A stretch of 64,000 nt of DNA from Syncephalis plumigaleata (lineage: Eukaryota > Zoopagomycota > Zoopagomycetes > Zoopagales > Piptocephalidaceae): the NCBI GenBank assembly GCA_025201365.1, contig JAIXMF010000022.1:186001-250000 (forward strand). The letters are read 5' to 3'. Position 1 is the first letter of the stretch, and every line of letters starts with the position of its first letter. A program made the translations under genes and the position numbers. Under the pieces are notes generated by a model that saw only the letters and a program-made list of their open reading frames with translations, was not told the DNA's origin and ran no database searches. Shown piece by piece: positions 36,240 through 47,179 of the stretch.

Positions 36240-36660
36240 AGACCCATTAATGTGAGCCATTGTTATTAATAAGTGTTAATAAAAGTCAGTTAGCTTACTA
36301 ATACCCATCGGATTGCTTTGTTGTCTCTTGCTAATAGTATAGCCATGACTACATGTTAATAAAGCTAATAGGCCAATGGGGGACCATTGCGACTCATGGA
36401 GGACCAGGTCATTTTTCTGGTTAATAAAAGTTAACAAAATTACTAATAAAAAGTGAATGAATTTATTAATAAAAGTTAATAGTTATTGGGCTCTTCTGCG
36501 GCTCTTCTGCGGCTCTTGAGGGTACCGGGTCCTTGTCTGGCTAATAAAAGCTAACAATTACTAATAAAAAGTTAACAAAATTACTAATAAAAGTTAACAA
36601 ACTTATTAATAAAAGTTAATGGCCCATTGGGGCCCTTGGAGAATCAGGTCATTTTTCTGG
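36240..36660 (+). repeat. AT-rich TTAATAAA repeat, first tract
   Basis: Many imperfect copies of TTAATAAAAGTTAACAAA. Embedded in them are two copies, about 240 bp apart, of a CCAATGGGG...GGTCATTTTTCTGG segment (near 36371-36420 and 36610-36660) and a short GCGGCTCTTCT tandem near 36490-36515. Confidence 0.65.
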
Positions 36661-37377
36661 TATATCCATTTTTCTCGCTCAATTCTGGTCTTCTGGAGGT
36701 AGTATTGCGTCTATTGAAGTCAGAAGGTCCGTCCGGACCAGAATATGCTACTAACATTGAGAAATAACGCCATTTGAGCAAAATGAAAAGGACCGGACGA
36801 CCAAATAACGCGATTTGTATGGGAGAAATAGACTATTTGCGATTTATTGCCTGGAAATGCATCGATTGTAGCCAACTCGCATATCAATCAACTCGCTATT
36901 GCGGTCTGGACATGCGAAATGCACTATTTGTGCATGCTTTCAAGTGCGTTATGGCAATAGCATTGAAAAACACGGTATTATAGGGAAACTACCATACAAA
37001 TTCAAGAATCATGGCGATTTCCGCGGCTTTACTCGCCATACTACTAAGCAATGCTGGGTTCAGCGAATAAGTAGACTTGTGCACTCTGTGATGCCCAGCA
37101 GAATGGTAGCACCCGCATGCCGATCTGATGGATATCGGGGAGGAAAACATGGATACTGGAAAGCACAGCCAAATCAAGAATCACGACAACTATCGGCATT
37201 TTACTCGCCCTATTTGTCATTTATTTAGGCAGCAGGTACATATTCTGGTCCGGAAAAGCGAGATACGTCGAATGAGTGCACAAACAGCGAGATTGGACCA
37301 CAACAACGATAGTTAATGGGTGGAAAGTAAAGCGCCATACAAATAGCACTGTGACTGCGTTTCTATTAATAGCTATA
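36661..37377. other. unique-looking segment inside the inverted-repeat block
   Basis: More balanced in composition than its surroundings. It has repeated AATAACGC-ATTTG pieces (near 36765 and 36803) and several GGTCCGGAC-like palindromic bits (near 36727). Short frames exist on both strands, but none has a domain. No function can be assigned. Confidence 0.4.
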
Positions 37378-37394
37378 TAGGGTTAGGGTTAGGG
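37378..37394 (+). repeat. short interstitial TTAGGG tract
   Basis: TAGGG followed by two perfect TTAGGG units, 17 bp. TTAGGG is the telomere repeat of most fungi and animals. At this length chance or old repair are both possible; it is not a chromosome end. Confidence 0.6.
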
Positions 37395-37700
37395 CCGTTA
37401 ATAATGGGGATAGGTGTTAATAAATTTGTTAACTTTTTGTTAACTTTTACTAATGGGTTTATTAGTAATATTTTACTAGTTCTAAATTGGCAATTTATTA
37501 ACTGTTAACATTTGTTAATAAATTTGTTAACATTTATTAATGGGTTCATTAGTAACTTTTTGCTAGTTTAAGCTGCTAACCCTTGTTAATTTTACTAAGG
37601 GCTATATTAATAATTTATTAACACTTTATTAATACCATACTAATGGCCAATTAGTAGGTGTACTAATAGCTTTATTGCTTTTTATTAATAAACGGCTTAT
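37395..37700 (-). repeat. AT-rich TTAATAAA repeat, second tract
   Basis: Imperfect copies of GTTAATAAATTTGTTAAC and ACTAATGGGTTTATTAGTAA, mainly in the orientation opposite to the 36.2-36.7 kb tract. The two tracts flank the unique segment and the TTAGGG tract, so the interior of the block has some inverted symmetry of its own. Confidence 0.6.
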
Positions 37701-37949
37701 ACGAGTGTAATGAGCATAGAAAAGTAAACAAACGGAACTTACTTGAAGCCTACACAGTATGCAGAACAGCATACAGAATAGCGTTAGACGCGCAAGCAAC
37801 ACCCGTAACTAGTGCACAGTAGAAATCTAATAAACAGACGGCAGCTTACCTTGCAATATAAAGAGTAGCAGATGAGCACCGTTAGCGTACAAAGGAATAA
37901 ACGCGCGAGTGGATCATGACGCAATGACAGCTGTAAGGCACTCGCAGGA

Positions 37950-38260
37950 ACAGTACGGTAGTCTTGTCGTGCACAAGTGCTACAGGCTGAAGGGGAGGCG
38001 ATTACAGCAGAATAAAGTGAGTATGAACGCGTGATCGTAGTGAGCGTGCGTAGAAAAGCACCACAAACTACAAAGAGGTAAGGACAATAGGCAGGATGAA
38101 TAGATCGCGTAGATGATGACACGAACTAACGTTAGATCAACGACAACAACAACAAGAAGCGGTGAACAGCGAACGCGAGTAAAACATAAACAAGCGAGAG
38201 AGGAGAAAGTACAAGTACGCGAGTGTGCTAAGCAAAGGTGAGCGTATACAAGATGAAGGA
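37950..38260 (+). repeat. diverged direct repeat, copy 2
   Basis: Partner of 34335-34640, in the same orientation, so it does not follow the symmetry of the flanking inverted repeats. It is followed by GA-rich sequence up to about 38370, including a short (GA)n run near 38351-38363. Confidence 0.6.
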
Positions 38261-38444
38261 ATAGGAGAAACAAAGAACAGGTACAGCGAGCATCACGAAT
38301 ACGAGTAGTGAACGACGAAGAAAAAGAGAAAGGAAAGAGTAATCAATAGAGAGAGAGAGAGAGAACGTGTAAAGCAGGTGGTATTCACCAATAGCCAAGA
38401 ATGATTAGGAACTATTAATCGCCAGGTACATGTAACCATGCTCT

Positions 38445-39059
38445 GATTCAAGATGTAAGTGTACGGCTTGACAATCGATATGCATTACCGTCGTAGCGGA
38501 GACTAGCATATTTGACCGTTGTAGTCGAGTATCAATCTATGAAGCAGGTGGCCTACTCCATCTTCTATTGGTAAGAATTAATTGCATGTTGTGAGGTGGA
38601 AACGTCGAGCAAACCTGAGCAAGCAAGCTATTGATGAGTAGAAGTTGTTTGAGTTCTTTTTCAATTTACACGATTCTGGCAAGTATTGGCACAAGCAAGA
38701 ACTAGCTCGCATAACTACTACATACAATCATCGATATGATGTTGCTGTACAATTGATGATGAGCAACAGTTGTAACACGGACGATTAGGCCATTTGCAAA
38801 CGCTCGATCTTTATTTCTGTATTGCAAGGCACAGCTAACACCACCATTGCCACTTGCTACTTTATACCAACTTTCTTTTGGTCCTTTACCACCACCCGTG
38901 GATGACACCTAGTCGGCAAATGGTCATGCGTCATTGTCAATACGCGTCTAGCCATCGTTTCTATCATAACTCTATTATGACCTAGTGATATCCAGGACTC
39001 ATTGCAATGCAACATGCCTATCTTTAATAAATGGAGCTAGTCTTTTGCATCTATCTAGT
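38445..39059 (-). repeat. right inverted repeat (about 615 bp)
   Basis: Reverse-complement partner of 32240-32850. The small open frame is conserved here too (38908-38702), differing by a few residues and by a slightly different start. The near-identity points either to recent origin or to ongoing gene conversion between the two arms. Confidence 0.85.
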
Positions 39060-39493
39060 TTTTCTCATATCACTTTAGAAGACCTATAAATACATTGCTC
39101 ATTTCATGGTTATCCAGCTATAAACAAACGTTTATTAAACATATACAACAATAAAACGACATGGCACTTTCTTTGTTCGAAAGGCTCGCGCTGATCAAAA
39201 AGCGAATAGCAACGACCAAGGCACCACCCATGTGACCAAGTGTTGTCATTATACCTTTGCGGCAATGCAGCTATCTAATGGCCATATATAATTATAATAG
39301 TAATAATACTAAAGGGCAAAGGAATAAAGAAGGCAATGGCCTATGTCGTGTCGTGTAACCACTTGTGAACTATCATTACAGGTAGAGCATACCCTATAAA
39401 TCGTCACTGACTTGTATACCAAGAATAAAAGAAGAAGCTTGCGCGCAACATTGTACTCCATTCGATTTTTAGCATAGCATATTCATAAGCATT
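39060..39493. other. promoter region of the secreted-protein gene
   Basis: Immediately outside the right inverted repeat. Contains an AT-rich stretch near 39280-39310 and a 23-codon frame opening at about 39161 that I do not support as a gene. No other feature is seen. Confidence 0.4.
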
Positions 39494-40216
39494 ATGGCAT
39501 TCCTTTTTCCTCGCATTCTTGTACCATTATTGGTGATAATCAGCGGGATTATCGCCGTCATAGCCGCGGAGAACGAGCCGCTCGACACAAGCAACCTATC
39601 TGCCAGTTGCAAGCAAATCATAAACGATAAAATAAAGAACATGCCATGTGTTCTAGCAGTAACTGAAGGAAGCACGAGTACCTTATATCAACCAGCAAAG
39701 CATTGTCCTCTATACGAGGATGGCGGTATTTGTCCGAGCAATGTAACAGTAACCGCATTCAAAGAATTGGACACGAATTGCAAGGACGAAATCACTAGAA
39801 ATGACAAGACGGTTCTTAAGGTTTACGGATTTTTTATCAATGTTGATCATAGTCGCCAATTGTGTACCAAGGAAGATAACGGTAGCTACTGTAGTTATAA
39901 AACAGCGAATAACACAGATAGAACAGAAAGTTGCAAACCGTGTGTTATTCAAGGAGCTACAAATATAGTGAAAAAATGGAATCCACCTCTTTCTCCTCTG
40001 CATGATTTTACCGCTGACTATAGGAAGATACGAAGTAAAGGTAGTGCTGTTCTTACTGCGTGTAATGTAGATGATAAGGATTTAAGTAGCAATTCTACCA
40101 CAAAGTCAAATCCTACTACTACTACTACCACTACCAATATGTCAACTTCATTAGGCAACAATCTGTTCTCTACAATTATAGTAGTAGTCGTCATTGCAAT
40201 GATCGTTGTCATGTAA
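39494..40216 (+). CDS. secreted Cys-containing, probably GPI-anchored surface protein
   Basis: One exon, 240 aa. Seen: an N-terminal signal peptide (MAFLFPRILVPLLVIISG, cleavage probably after VIAA); a mature part with about a dozen cysteines (SCKQIINDKIKNMPC, HCPLYEDGGICPSNVT, QLCTKEDNGSYCSY, ESCKPC, LTACNV); several NxS/T sites; a Thr-rich spacer; and a C-terminal hydrophobic tail ending at the stop codon (VVVVIAMIVVM) preceded by small residues (about 212-215). This is the layout of a GPI-anchored wall or surface protein. I do not recognise the cysteine-rich family. It lies directly beside the inverted-repeat block. Confidence 0.8.
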   Translation: MAFLFPRILVPLLVIISGIIAVIAAENEPLDTSNLSASCKQIINDKIKNMPCVLAVTEGSTSTLYQPAKHCPLYEDGGICPSNVTVTAFKELDTNCKDEITRNDKTVLKVYGFFINVDHSRQLCTKEDNGSYCSYKTANNTDRTESCKPCVIQGATNIVKKWNPPLSPLHDFTADYRKIRSKGSAVLTACNVDDKDLSSNSTTKSNPTTTTTTTNMSTSLGNNLFSTIIVVVVIAMIVVM

Positions 40217-40347
40217 ATAGCACATTCAATAAAGCATTCTCATAGCAATAACATCATATACTATAGCATCAATGTTGCTTATACTTCTTGTAAATGTATA
40301 TTAGTTTTATTCAATGGTAATCAAGACTGACGCTGTTTACTCATATT

Positions 40348-43300
40348 TCAATTATTATTCTTATTACCACTTGTACGTCCCACCATTGTTACCTGAGCCG
40401 TGAGCACGGGTAGTTCTTCACGCGACTCGGACGATTCACCTGGTTGTAGCGGTGGCGGTGTAGGTAGGAATCCCACCTTGACTAGGAATGCAAAATACAA
40501 TCCCAGTAGCGATTCCATACGGGGACATACGATATCCGTGCCTTGCAATATGTAATTGGTATTTCTCGTGTCTAGTTCGGGTGCTTTGGTCGATGTTGGC
40601 AAATCATCGAGTACAAAGTGAAGCAATGGATAGAGTGCATTATCGGCCGCATTAAGAGTGAGATCCATCAATTGTTTACGCCACACGATATATTCAACCG
40701 CATCGACCTTGTAACCGAATCGTGGTAATGCCTGGAACAAGTCACTGAATCGGAATCTAAACAAGTTTACAATTACATAGATGGAGGTATAGGAGGAGGA
40801 TCATCAGTATACGCTAATTGATCCACTATCTGTTTACATACCGTTGCGTATTAAATACGTGGTAAATGCCACGTTCGACACCTTGCGGCTTTGAGGCGAT
40901 CTCTATGGTGATATCGGCCACATAATCCACAGGACACATATTAACCACATTCGACATAATGGGTACGTGGCCCAGTTGTAGGCATCCTTTAACGAGTCGC
41001 CAGATAAAATCGTCGGAATTGGTGACACCAGTGCGTGATTCGCCTAGGATATAGCCGGGTCGTATAATGGTTGCCGGTAGGCCACGTCGTCTCGCTTCCA
41101 TGAGCAACTTTTCCGCGACCCATTTCGATTGACCATAACCGCTGTGAAGACCTGTACGACTGCCCTCGAGCGAGTCCTCCTCTAGTACACCGCCATCACC
41201 ATTACCAAGACGAATCTCTCCTTCGTGTACGTAATGCGCAGTATCAAGCACGGATGTCGATGACACGAAATGGAACGGCTTAATATGATGTTCGGACGCC
41301 AATTTGAGCGCCTCCAATGTACCAATGACATTGGGTGCACGTAACTTTTGGTATGGATATACCCAATGTACCTAACATGATTACATTGTTAGTTTAGTTG
41401 GATTACTGAATCAAACGTGCCAATATGTAATCGACTACTTACGAGAGCACCATTATGAATGATCACATCAACTGATTCACTTAGTTGTTTCCATTCCGTA
41501 TCATTGATGCCAAGGTGAGGTTCGGCTAGATCGCCCACTACCGCTACAATACGTTTATCGGTAGCCCATGTCTCGTCCCATACCAAGTGTGCCTGGCAAT
41601 TCTTACGGATACGCTCCATGGCAGATGTCGCGTCCTTACCACGTACCAGACAATAGGCACGGCTTGATGGTAGTTTGTTGAGTAAGCGTGCGAGTAAGAA
41701 AGCACCCAAGAATCCAGTGACACCGGTGAGGAAGAAGCTAGACGACGACGACGACGACGACTGATCTCCTTGTTTATCCAGCGGGAATTCGGCTAATGCC
41801 GGATAGCTTGTCAATAGTTGATCGCAAAGTGACTGTAGATCGGATGCATAATCGACTACTCCTCCATCGGAAGTAGTGGCAATGCTCGCCGATTTATCGT
41901 CGGTAGTACTCGTCGTTTCAGCGGAAGCAAAGTTGAAATCGCCATCACGTATCTGGTCGATCTCTTTACTCATGCCACGTATTGTTGGCACGGAGAATAC
42001 AAGTCCCAATGGTATGTCGACGCAGCACTCCTTGCGTACCTCGAATATCATACGCGTGGCTAATATGGAATGGCCACCCAAGTCGAAAAAGTTATCGGTT
42101 ACCGATATGGCACTTTGATCCAGGCAGCGTGCCCAAATATCGTGTACCACCTGTTCGGTCGGTGATAACTGCTGCTTCCTGTGTTTACCGCTACGACGTC
42201 CTGTCAATCGAGCGGTATCCGGGAAGGGTAGTGCTGGCTTGTCTATTTTACCATTCGGTGTTAATGGCATTTTAGCCATAGGTACAAATACTAGTGATAA
42301 TATTAAACAATAAAACAATCATTAGCATGTGATCATTAATGCTAATAAGATGAAGTAACTTACAACTTGGTACGCTATAACTTGGTAGTTTCGTCTTTAG
42401 ATATTCTCGAATATTACGAATTAGTCTATAGTAGTGTCGTTCACCGCCTGGTAGCATATCTTCATCCATACTACTCATGCCACTTTCGCTTATACCGCCT
42501 GCCTCAGAGTCATCACCGGCTGGATCATCTTCCGGCAAGAGTGGAACGAAATAGGCCACCAATGTCTGTTCCTCGTTCTTGTCACGACGTACGAGCGTGA
42601 CATTCTCGCGTACTCGTGGATGTTGCGATAAATGCGTGTCGATCTCTCCTAATTCAATGCGGAAACCACGAATCTTTACCTGATCATCTGCTCGGCCGGT
42701 GCATTCCACTATAGCATCAATCATGCCGGTTAGTAATTATCATTATCTTTTTTCTATATATATATAATCTTTACCATTGCCATCAGGTCGATATCTTCCT
42801 AGATCACCGGTACGATACATGCGATCGCGTAATCCTTTGTAGAACTCGTCGGGTGCCGGTGCCGCGTCGTCCGATACATCACGCTCGATTAGCCAGTTCG
42901 TTAGGAATTTCTCCTTTGTTACTTCCTCCAGTTTTAGGTATCCCTCGGAAAGACCGCTACTTCTCACGTAGATCTCGCCTACTTCGCCTACAGCGCACGT
43001 TTTACGACTAGTTCGATTGACGACTAGTAGTTGCACGTCCTTCATACCACGTCCAGCAGGTATTACCTCTTTGCATGCCGTAAGGAATAGGGAATCCTCG
43101 GAGAGAGCTGGAATGGTAAAGTAGGAAACGGCACGTTGTGTTTCCGTAGTGCCGTACATATTGACAATACGACAATTCTGCGCCAAATGCTGTAATCGAT
43201 GACAGTCGCGCTTAGTAAGAATGTCACCCACGAAGAACGCCGCTTTCAACGAGGGAATCGCCGTGTTGGCATTCGCTGATAATAGCTGACCCATAGCCGG

Positions 43301-45187
43301 TGTCAGATGCGTGACGGTTACGGCCTGTTTAGCCATCCATTGCGAAAGTCTACCCGGTGTACCGATATCATCGGCGGTAGGAACATGGAGTTCCGCGCCA
43401 AAGAAGAGCGGTGTAAAGATGTCACGCTGAATAGGATCGTGCGCGATACCCGACAACATGGTGAATCGATCCAATTCACTAATACCGAACTCTTGCGACA
43501 TCCAAGGGTAAAAGTGAGTCAGCGAGAAATGACGACCACGAACACCTGTAATAAACAAATAATAACAATAGTATTAGTGCTATGCTTGTTTTTATATTGC
43601 TTGATCACACTTACCTTTAGGAACACCAGTACTACCACTGGTAAAGGAGAGAGTACCGATCGAATCGATACCTACTGGGCGCATGGCGGTATTATCATTG
43701 CCAAATGTACCATCTAGACAATCCGTGCCATCATCGGTAATACTACCACCTACTAGTACGCCATTGTCTAGTAGTTGGAGTGCCGGTATCTCACAGTGTA
43801 GCGATAGTTCCTTATTAATGTAGGCGCGCACTTCTGGATCTATTTTACCCGCTTGCTTCAGCATGATTACCGCACGAGGCTTCGCTACTGTCAAGTAGAT
43901 GTTTTGTCTAGCGGGTGGATAGGCAGGATCTATACAGCATTCGAGTAAGTATCTCGTTGCAATCTATTACTAATGTATATATATATATATGTATGTATGT
44001 ATGTATTTACCAATTACGCTAAAGGTAGCGCCAGCCATCAGTACACCCATAATAGCTACCACTAGATCGACACCACGATAAGCGTAAATGACGACCACAT
44101 CTTCGCGTTCTACACCGCTACGAATCAAGTGTTCACACACTCGTAATGATGCTTGACGTATATGTCCATAGGTGAATACACGCTTCACCATTGCAGCAAT
44201 GACATTGTTGCCGTCATTTCTAGTACGATTGATCGATTGATCCTCTTGGTGTTCAATGACGCATGGTCTATCCGGATGCGTGCCAGCATTGTCGAGGAAC
44301 TTTTGCGTAATTGATCCGGGCCATACACGCCAGTTTAGATCGGTAACGGGATTGGGCACCACTTCACTGCATAGACTGGTGACTAGGTTCAAATAGCCGA
44401 TACGTTCACCGGAACCATGTTCAATAACCTGTGTCAACTGAGCCATCAAGTGTTCGATACGTTTCTGCGAGAATAACACTTGGTTATAGGCTAGTTGCAC
44501 CTCCACTTGTGGCCATAGCTGATGCGTTGTCGAGGGATGAGTATGAATGGTAATGGTAAGATCGGTCATGGTAGTTTGCGCGAAGGTGTCTGGATTCGTG
44601 TCTGTACGATCGAAGAAACGCACTTTAAATGGTGGAGTAGGCGCGGTGGCACCTGTCTTCTTGTGATCACGCTTCCATAGTCCATCGAGTAGAAGGGCAA
44701 ATGGAATCTCGTCGCTTGCCGCCTCCTCTTCAACCTAGCAATAAATAGCATTAATGACAATATATATATATATATACATTAACAAAGCGTTACTTACCTG
44801 TTGCACTTTACGGATGACATCCTCCAGGGTATCTTCAACAGTTAGACGCACGCGAAGTACCAATGGATTGGCGGCAGACGATGAACTACCAATGACCACA
44901 TCCTCATCACCCGTGTATCTATGCAATAGCACGATAAATGCCGCCAATATCACCGTGAATGGCGAGGGTGGCATCGCTTGCTCGCTGGTTGCCGTAGCAT
45001 TGAGCGACAATCGAATAAGTGCCAGTCCGGTTTCCTTACGCAACGGCACTGAGTGAACGGCTTCCACTACCTTAAACGGCGTAGGTCGCGGGTAATCAGT
45101 AGGTAGTTGTAGCTCGGATAACCCGGATAAACGAGTGAGCCACCGTTGCAGTAGTGCATCATTATCGGGCACGTTACTAGGTGACAT
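40348..45187 (-). CDS. LYS2: L-2-aminoadipate reductase
   Basis: Eight exons: 45187-44798, 44734-44011, 43929-43615, 43545-42775, 42708-42364, 42290-41443, 41371-40842, 40756-40348; 1443 aa. It activates alpha-aminoadipate with ATP, loads it on a phosphopantetheine arm and reduces it with NADPH to the semialdehyde, a step of the fungal lysine pathway. Domains: condensation-like N-terminus (about 1-290, [18 protein letters not shown]); adenylation domain ([15 protein letters not shown] about 463-477, [40 protein letters not shown]); carrier domain with [10 protein letters not shown] (pantetheine Ser923); and thioester-reductase domain with TGVTGFLGA (1036-1044) and the YxxxK pair Tyr1210/Lys1214. 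All active-site motifs are intact. It needs a phosphopantetheinyl transferase (Lys5 type) from elsewhere. Confidence 0.95.
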
Positions 45188-45609
45188 TGTAGCAGTAGTA
45201 GTAGTAATAGTAATCTCTTTCTCTCTCGTGTTGTCTATTCTATGCGCACAACTAGAAAGTGAATAATATACGGTAGTACACGTATGAATACAGCGTAGTA
45301 TCAATAGTAACTAGGCTTGTAGTATAACGGTTATCGCAGTGAGAATATAGTAATTTGCACGCAAATAAGAGGAGAATGTATGCGCGGAGAACAACAAGAA
45401 AGAGTTATGAGCGATGGATAATGGTGTGGTGGCGATGGCAGTGAAACAGTGACAACGTTACGAACAAATAAGCCTGTCCAAATTGGATTCAGTGTGCTAA
45501 ACATGGAAAGATCCGGTATCGGCGGATAAGATGAAGATGATGAAGATGAAAGATGATCAATTATTATCGTTATTGTTTTTTAACATAACCTAATTTACAT
45601 TCCTTGATC
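45188..45609. other. divergent promoter, LYS2 / EF-Ts
   Basis: Roughly 420 bp between start codons. No TGACTC-type Gcn4 box was seen on a quick read of either strand. No other feature is seen. Confidence 0.4.
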
Positions 45610-46729
45610 ATGCTGCAATTCGCTCCTGCAGTACGCGCTGCTTTTAACGCGAGACGTGCCGGTTTCTCCACGTCTGCAAGAGTGTTTTCCGCTGCTTCGC
45701 CAGCTAGTGGCAAGCCTAGTCTTGCTCAGATCGTGGGTCGTTTGCGACGAGAGACACAGGCACCGATAACGCGTGCACGCACAGCGGCCGAGAAGTTTCC
45801 CAACGATTATGAGGCTGCTCTCCGTTGGTTGCAAGAGGAAATGGGTCGTGTGGGTCGCGAGAAGGCGTCTAAACTATCGGAACGTATCGCCAACGAGGGT
45901 CTAGTTGCGGTGTTGGCCGGTCCTGGTGCACGCGGTGTGTTAGTGGATGTAAGTACCGATATTGAGTAAGAGGGAGAGAACAACTATAACACTAGTACTT
46001 ACTCTATATGACTGTAATGCTGTATGGTAGATGGCTTGTGAAACGGATTTTGTAGCAAAGAACACGGTATTCCGTCAGCTCATCGATCGTACGGCCATTA
46101 CTGCTATGCTTGCTGGTGATTTCTCGACTACCTCCACCTCTACTTCGGTTAATGGTTTAGCACAGTGCATTGAACCTAACGTACTACTTGAAGCACCGCT
46201 ACTCGAATTACCCGAGGCTGCTCCACTCGTTGATCCAACCACTGCGCCTAAGAGTGTTAATGACGGTATACTTGATGCTGTATCAAAGTTAGGCGAGAAG
46301 ATTGCACTACGCAATGTCATTCTACTAGATGGTGAAACGGATACATCATCCAATAGCGTGCGTCAGGTCATTGGATATGCTCATGGCGGTACGGATGGTG
46401 GAGCAGGTCGTCTAGCCTCGCTCGTACTCGTAGAAGCAGAGGCAAATCCCGCAAATACACAAGCGATTACTACGCCTGCTTTCAATCAAGCATTGACGGT
46501 GTTGGGCCGTAATCTAGCACGTCAAATAGTTGGATTCTCCCCTACAAGTGTTGATGTGGCACCGAATGAAACGAACGAGGAAGTAATCGGTACCGCGCTA
46601 CTTCGACAACCATCACTAGGCGGTAATGGCACGGTAACTGATACGTTAAATGAATTTGCCAACGAGCAGAACATTGAAGCTGTTCGTGTTATCGATTTCA
46701 TTCGCTATGAAGCAGGCAGTAAGCAATAG
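45610..46729 (+). CDS. mitochondrial elongation factor Ts
   Basis: Two exons: 45610-45948 and 46031-46729; 345 aa. EF-Ts recycles EF-Tu-GDP during mitochondrial translation. Seen: an Arg/Ser/Ala-rich presequence (MLQFAPAVRAAFNARRAGFS); a UBA-like N-domain (ALRWLQEEMGRVGREKASKL); EGLVAVL; the hallmark MACETDFVAKN at the exon 1/2 junction (Asp-Phe of TDFV contacts EF-Tu); then the core and a C-terminal dimerisation-like module (GTALLRQPSLGG). The ATG at 45610 follows a short leader and starts the presequence. Length is normal for fungal TSFM. Confidence 0.92.
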
Positions 46730-47179
46730 GTTACGTTCTAATGATTAAACGAATAAAATACTATCATAAACCACTACAACTACTACAATCTGGCATAACT
46801 GCTAATATGTTACTAATGTAAATATCCTTTTTATGGCAATAATAATTTATAATATACTTGTAGTATTATAGAATAGAGTAGATCAACAACACTTGATATA
46901 ATTACTACGATAGATATGATATTAATTTGCTATTTGAATCAATATTTAGATTGAAAATGAAGAAAAGAGTACGAGATACGCTGCAAGACAATTGTCTACT
47001 CTTTGTGTGTGTACGATCGAATGGTAGCCCACGTAATTGAACGTGTAATCAACCAAAGACAATGTCTCCGAACAGAGAAAATTGAATCAACTCCTGTCGA
47101 TTGCGTATAAACTATAATTGCATTGTAGATAGATGTGTGTGTGTTTGCTGGGTGTGTGTATTTGTATGTATGGTCACTG
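46730..47179. other. intergenic between convergent genes
   Basis: AT-rich 3' sequence for EF-Ts and, from about 47120, TG-rich sequence at the 3' end of the membrane-protein gene. No further feature. Confidence 0.45.

Larger units (their letters stand above)
32240..39059. mobile_element. 6.8-kb block with 0.6-kb terminal inverted repeats, no transposase seen
   Basis: Inverted copies at 32240-32850 and 38445-39059 are nearly identical and enclose 5.6 kb of gene-free, low-complexity sequence. The outermost shared bases are ACTAGATAGATGC on each side. I see no clear target-site duplication. No transposase, integrase or other protein domain was found inside. It could be a foldback or non-autonomous TIR DNA element, or an inverted segmental duplication around a repeat-rich locus. 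Interior content in order: AT-rich sequence; a GA-rich degenerate tandem repeat; an AT-rich TTAATAAA repeat; a unique segment; a TTAGGG tract; a second AT-rich repeat; and a second GA-rich part. Confidence 0.55.

Noticed and set aside
37378-37394. Telomere end
   Set aside because: Only about three repeat units, embedded in sequence on both sides.
32240-39059. Classifying the inverted-repeat block as a virus-like or LTR element
   Set aside because: No capsid, polymerase, integrase or protease similarity was seen and the ends are inverted, not direct, repeats.
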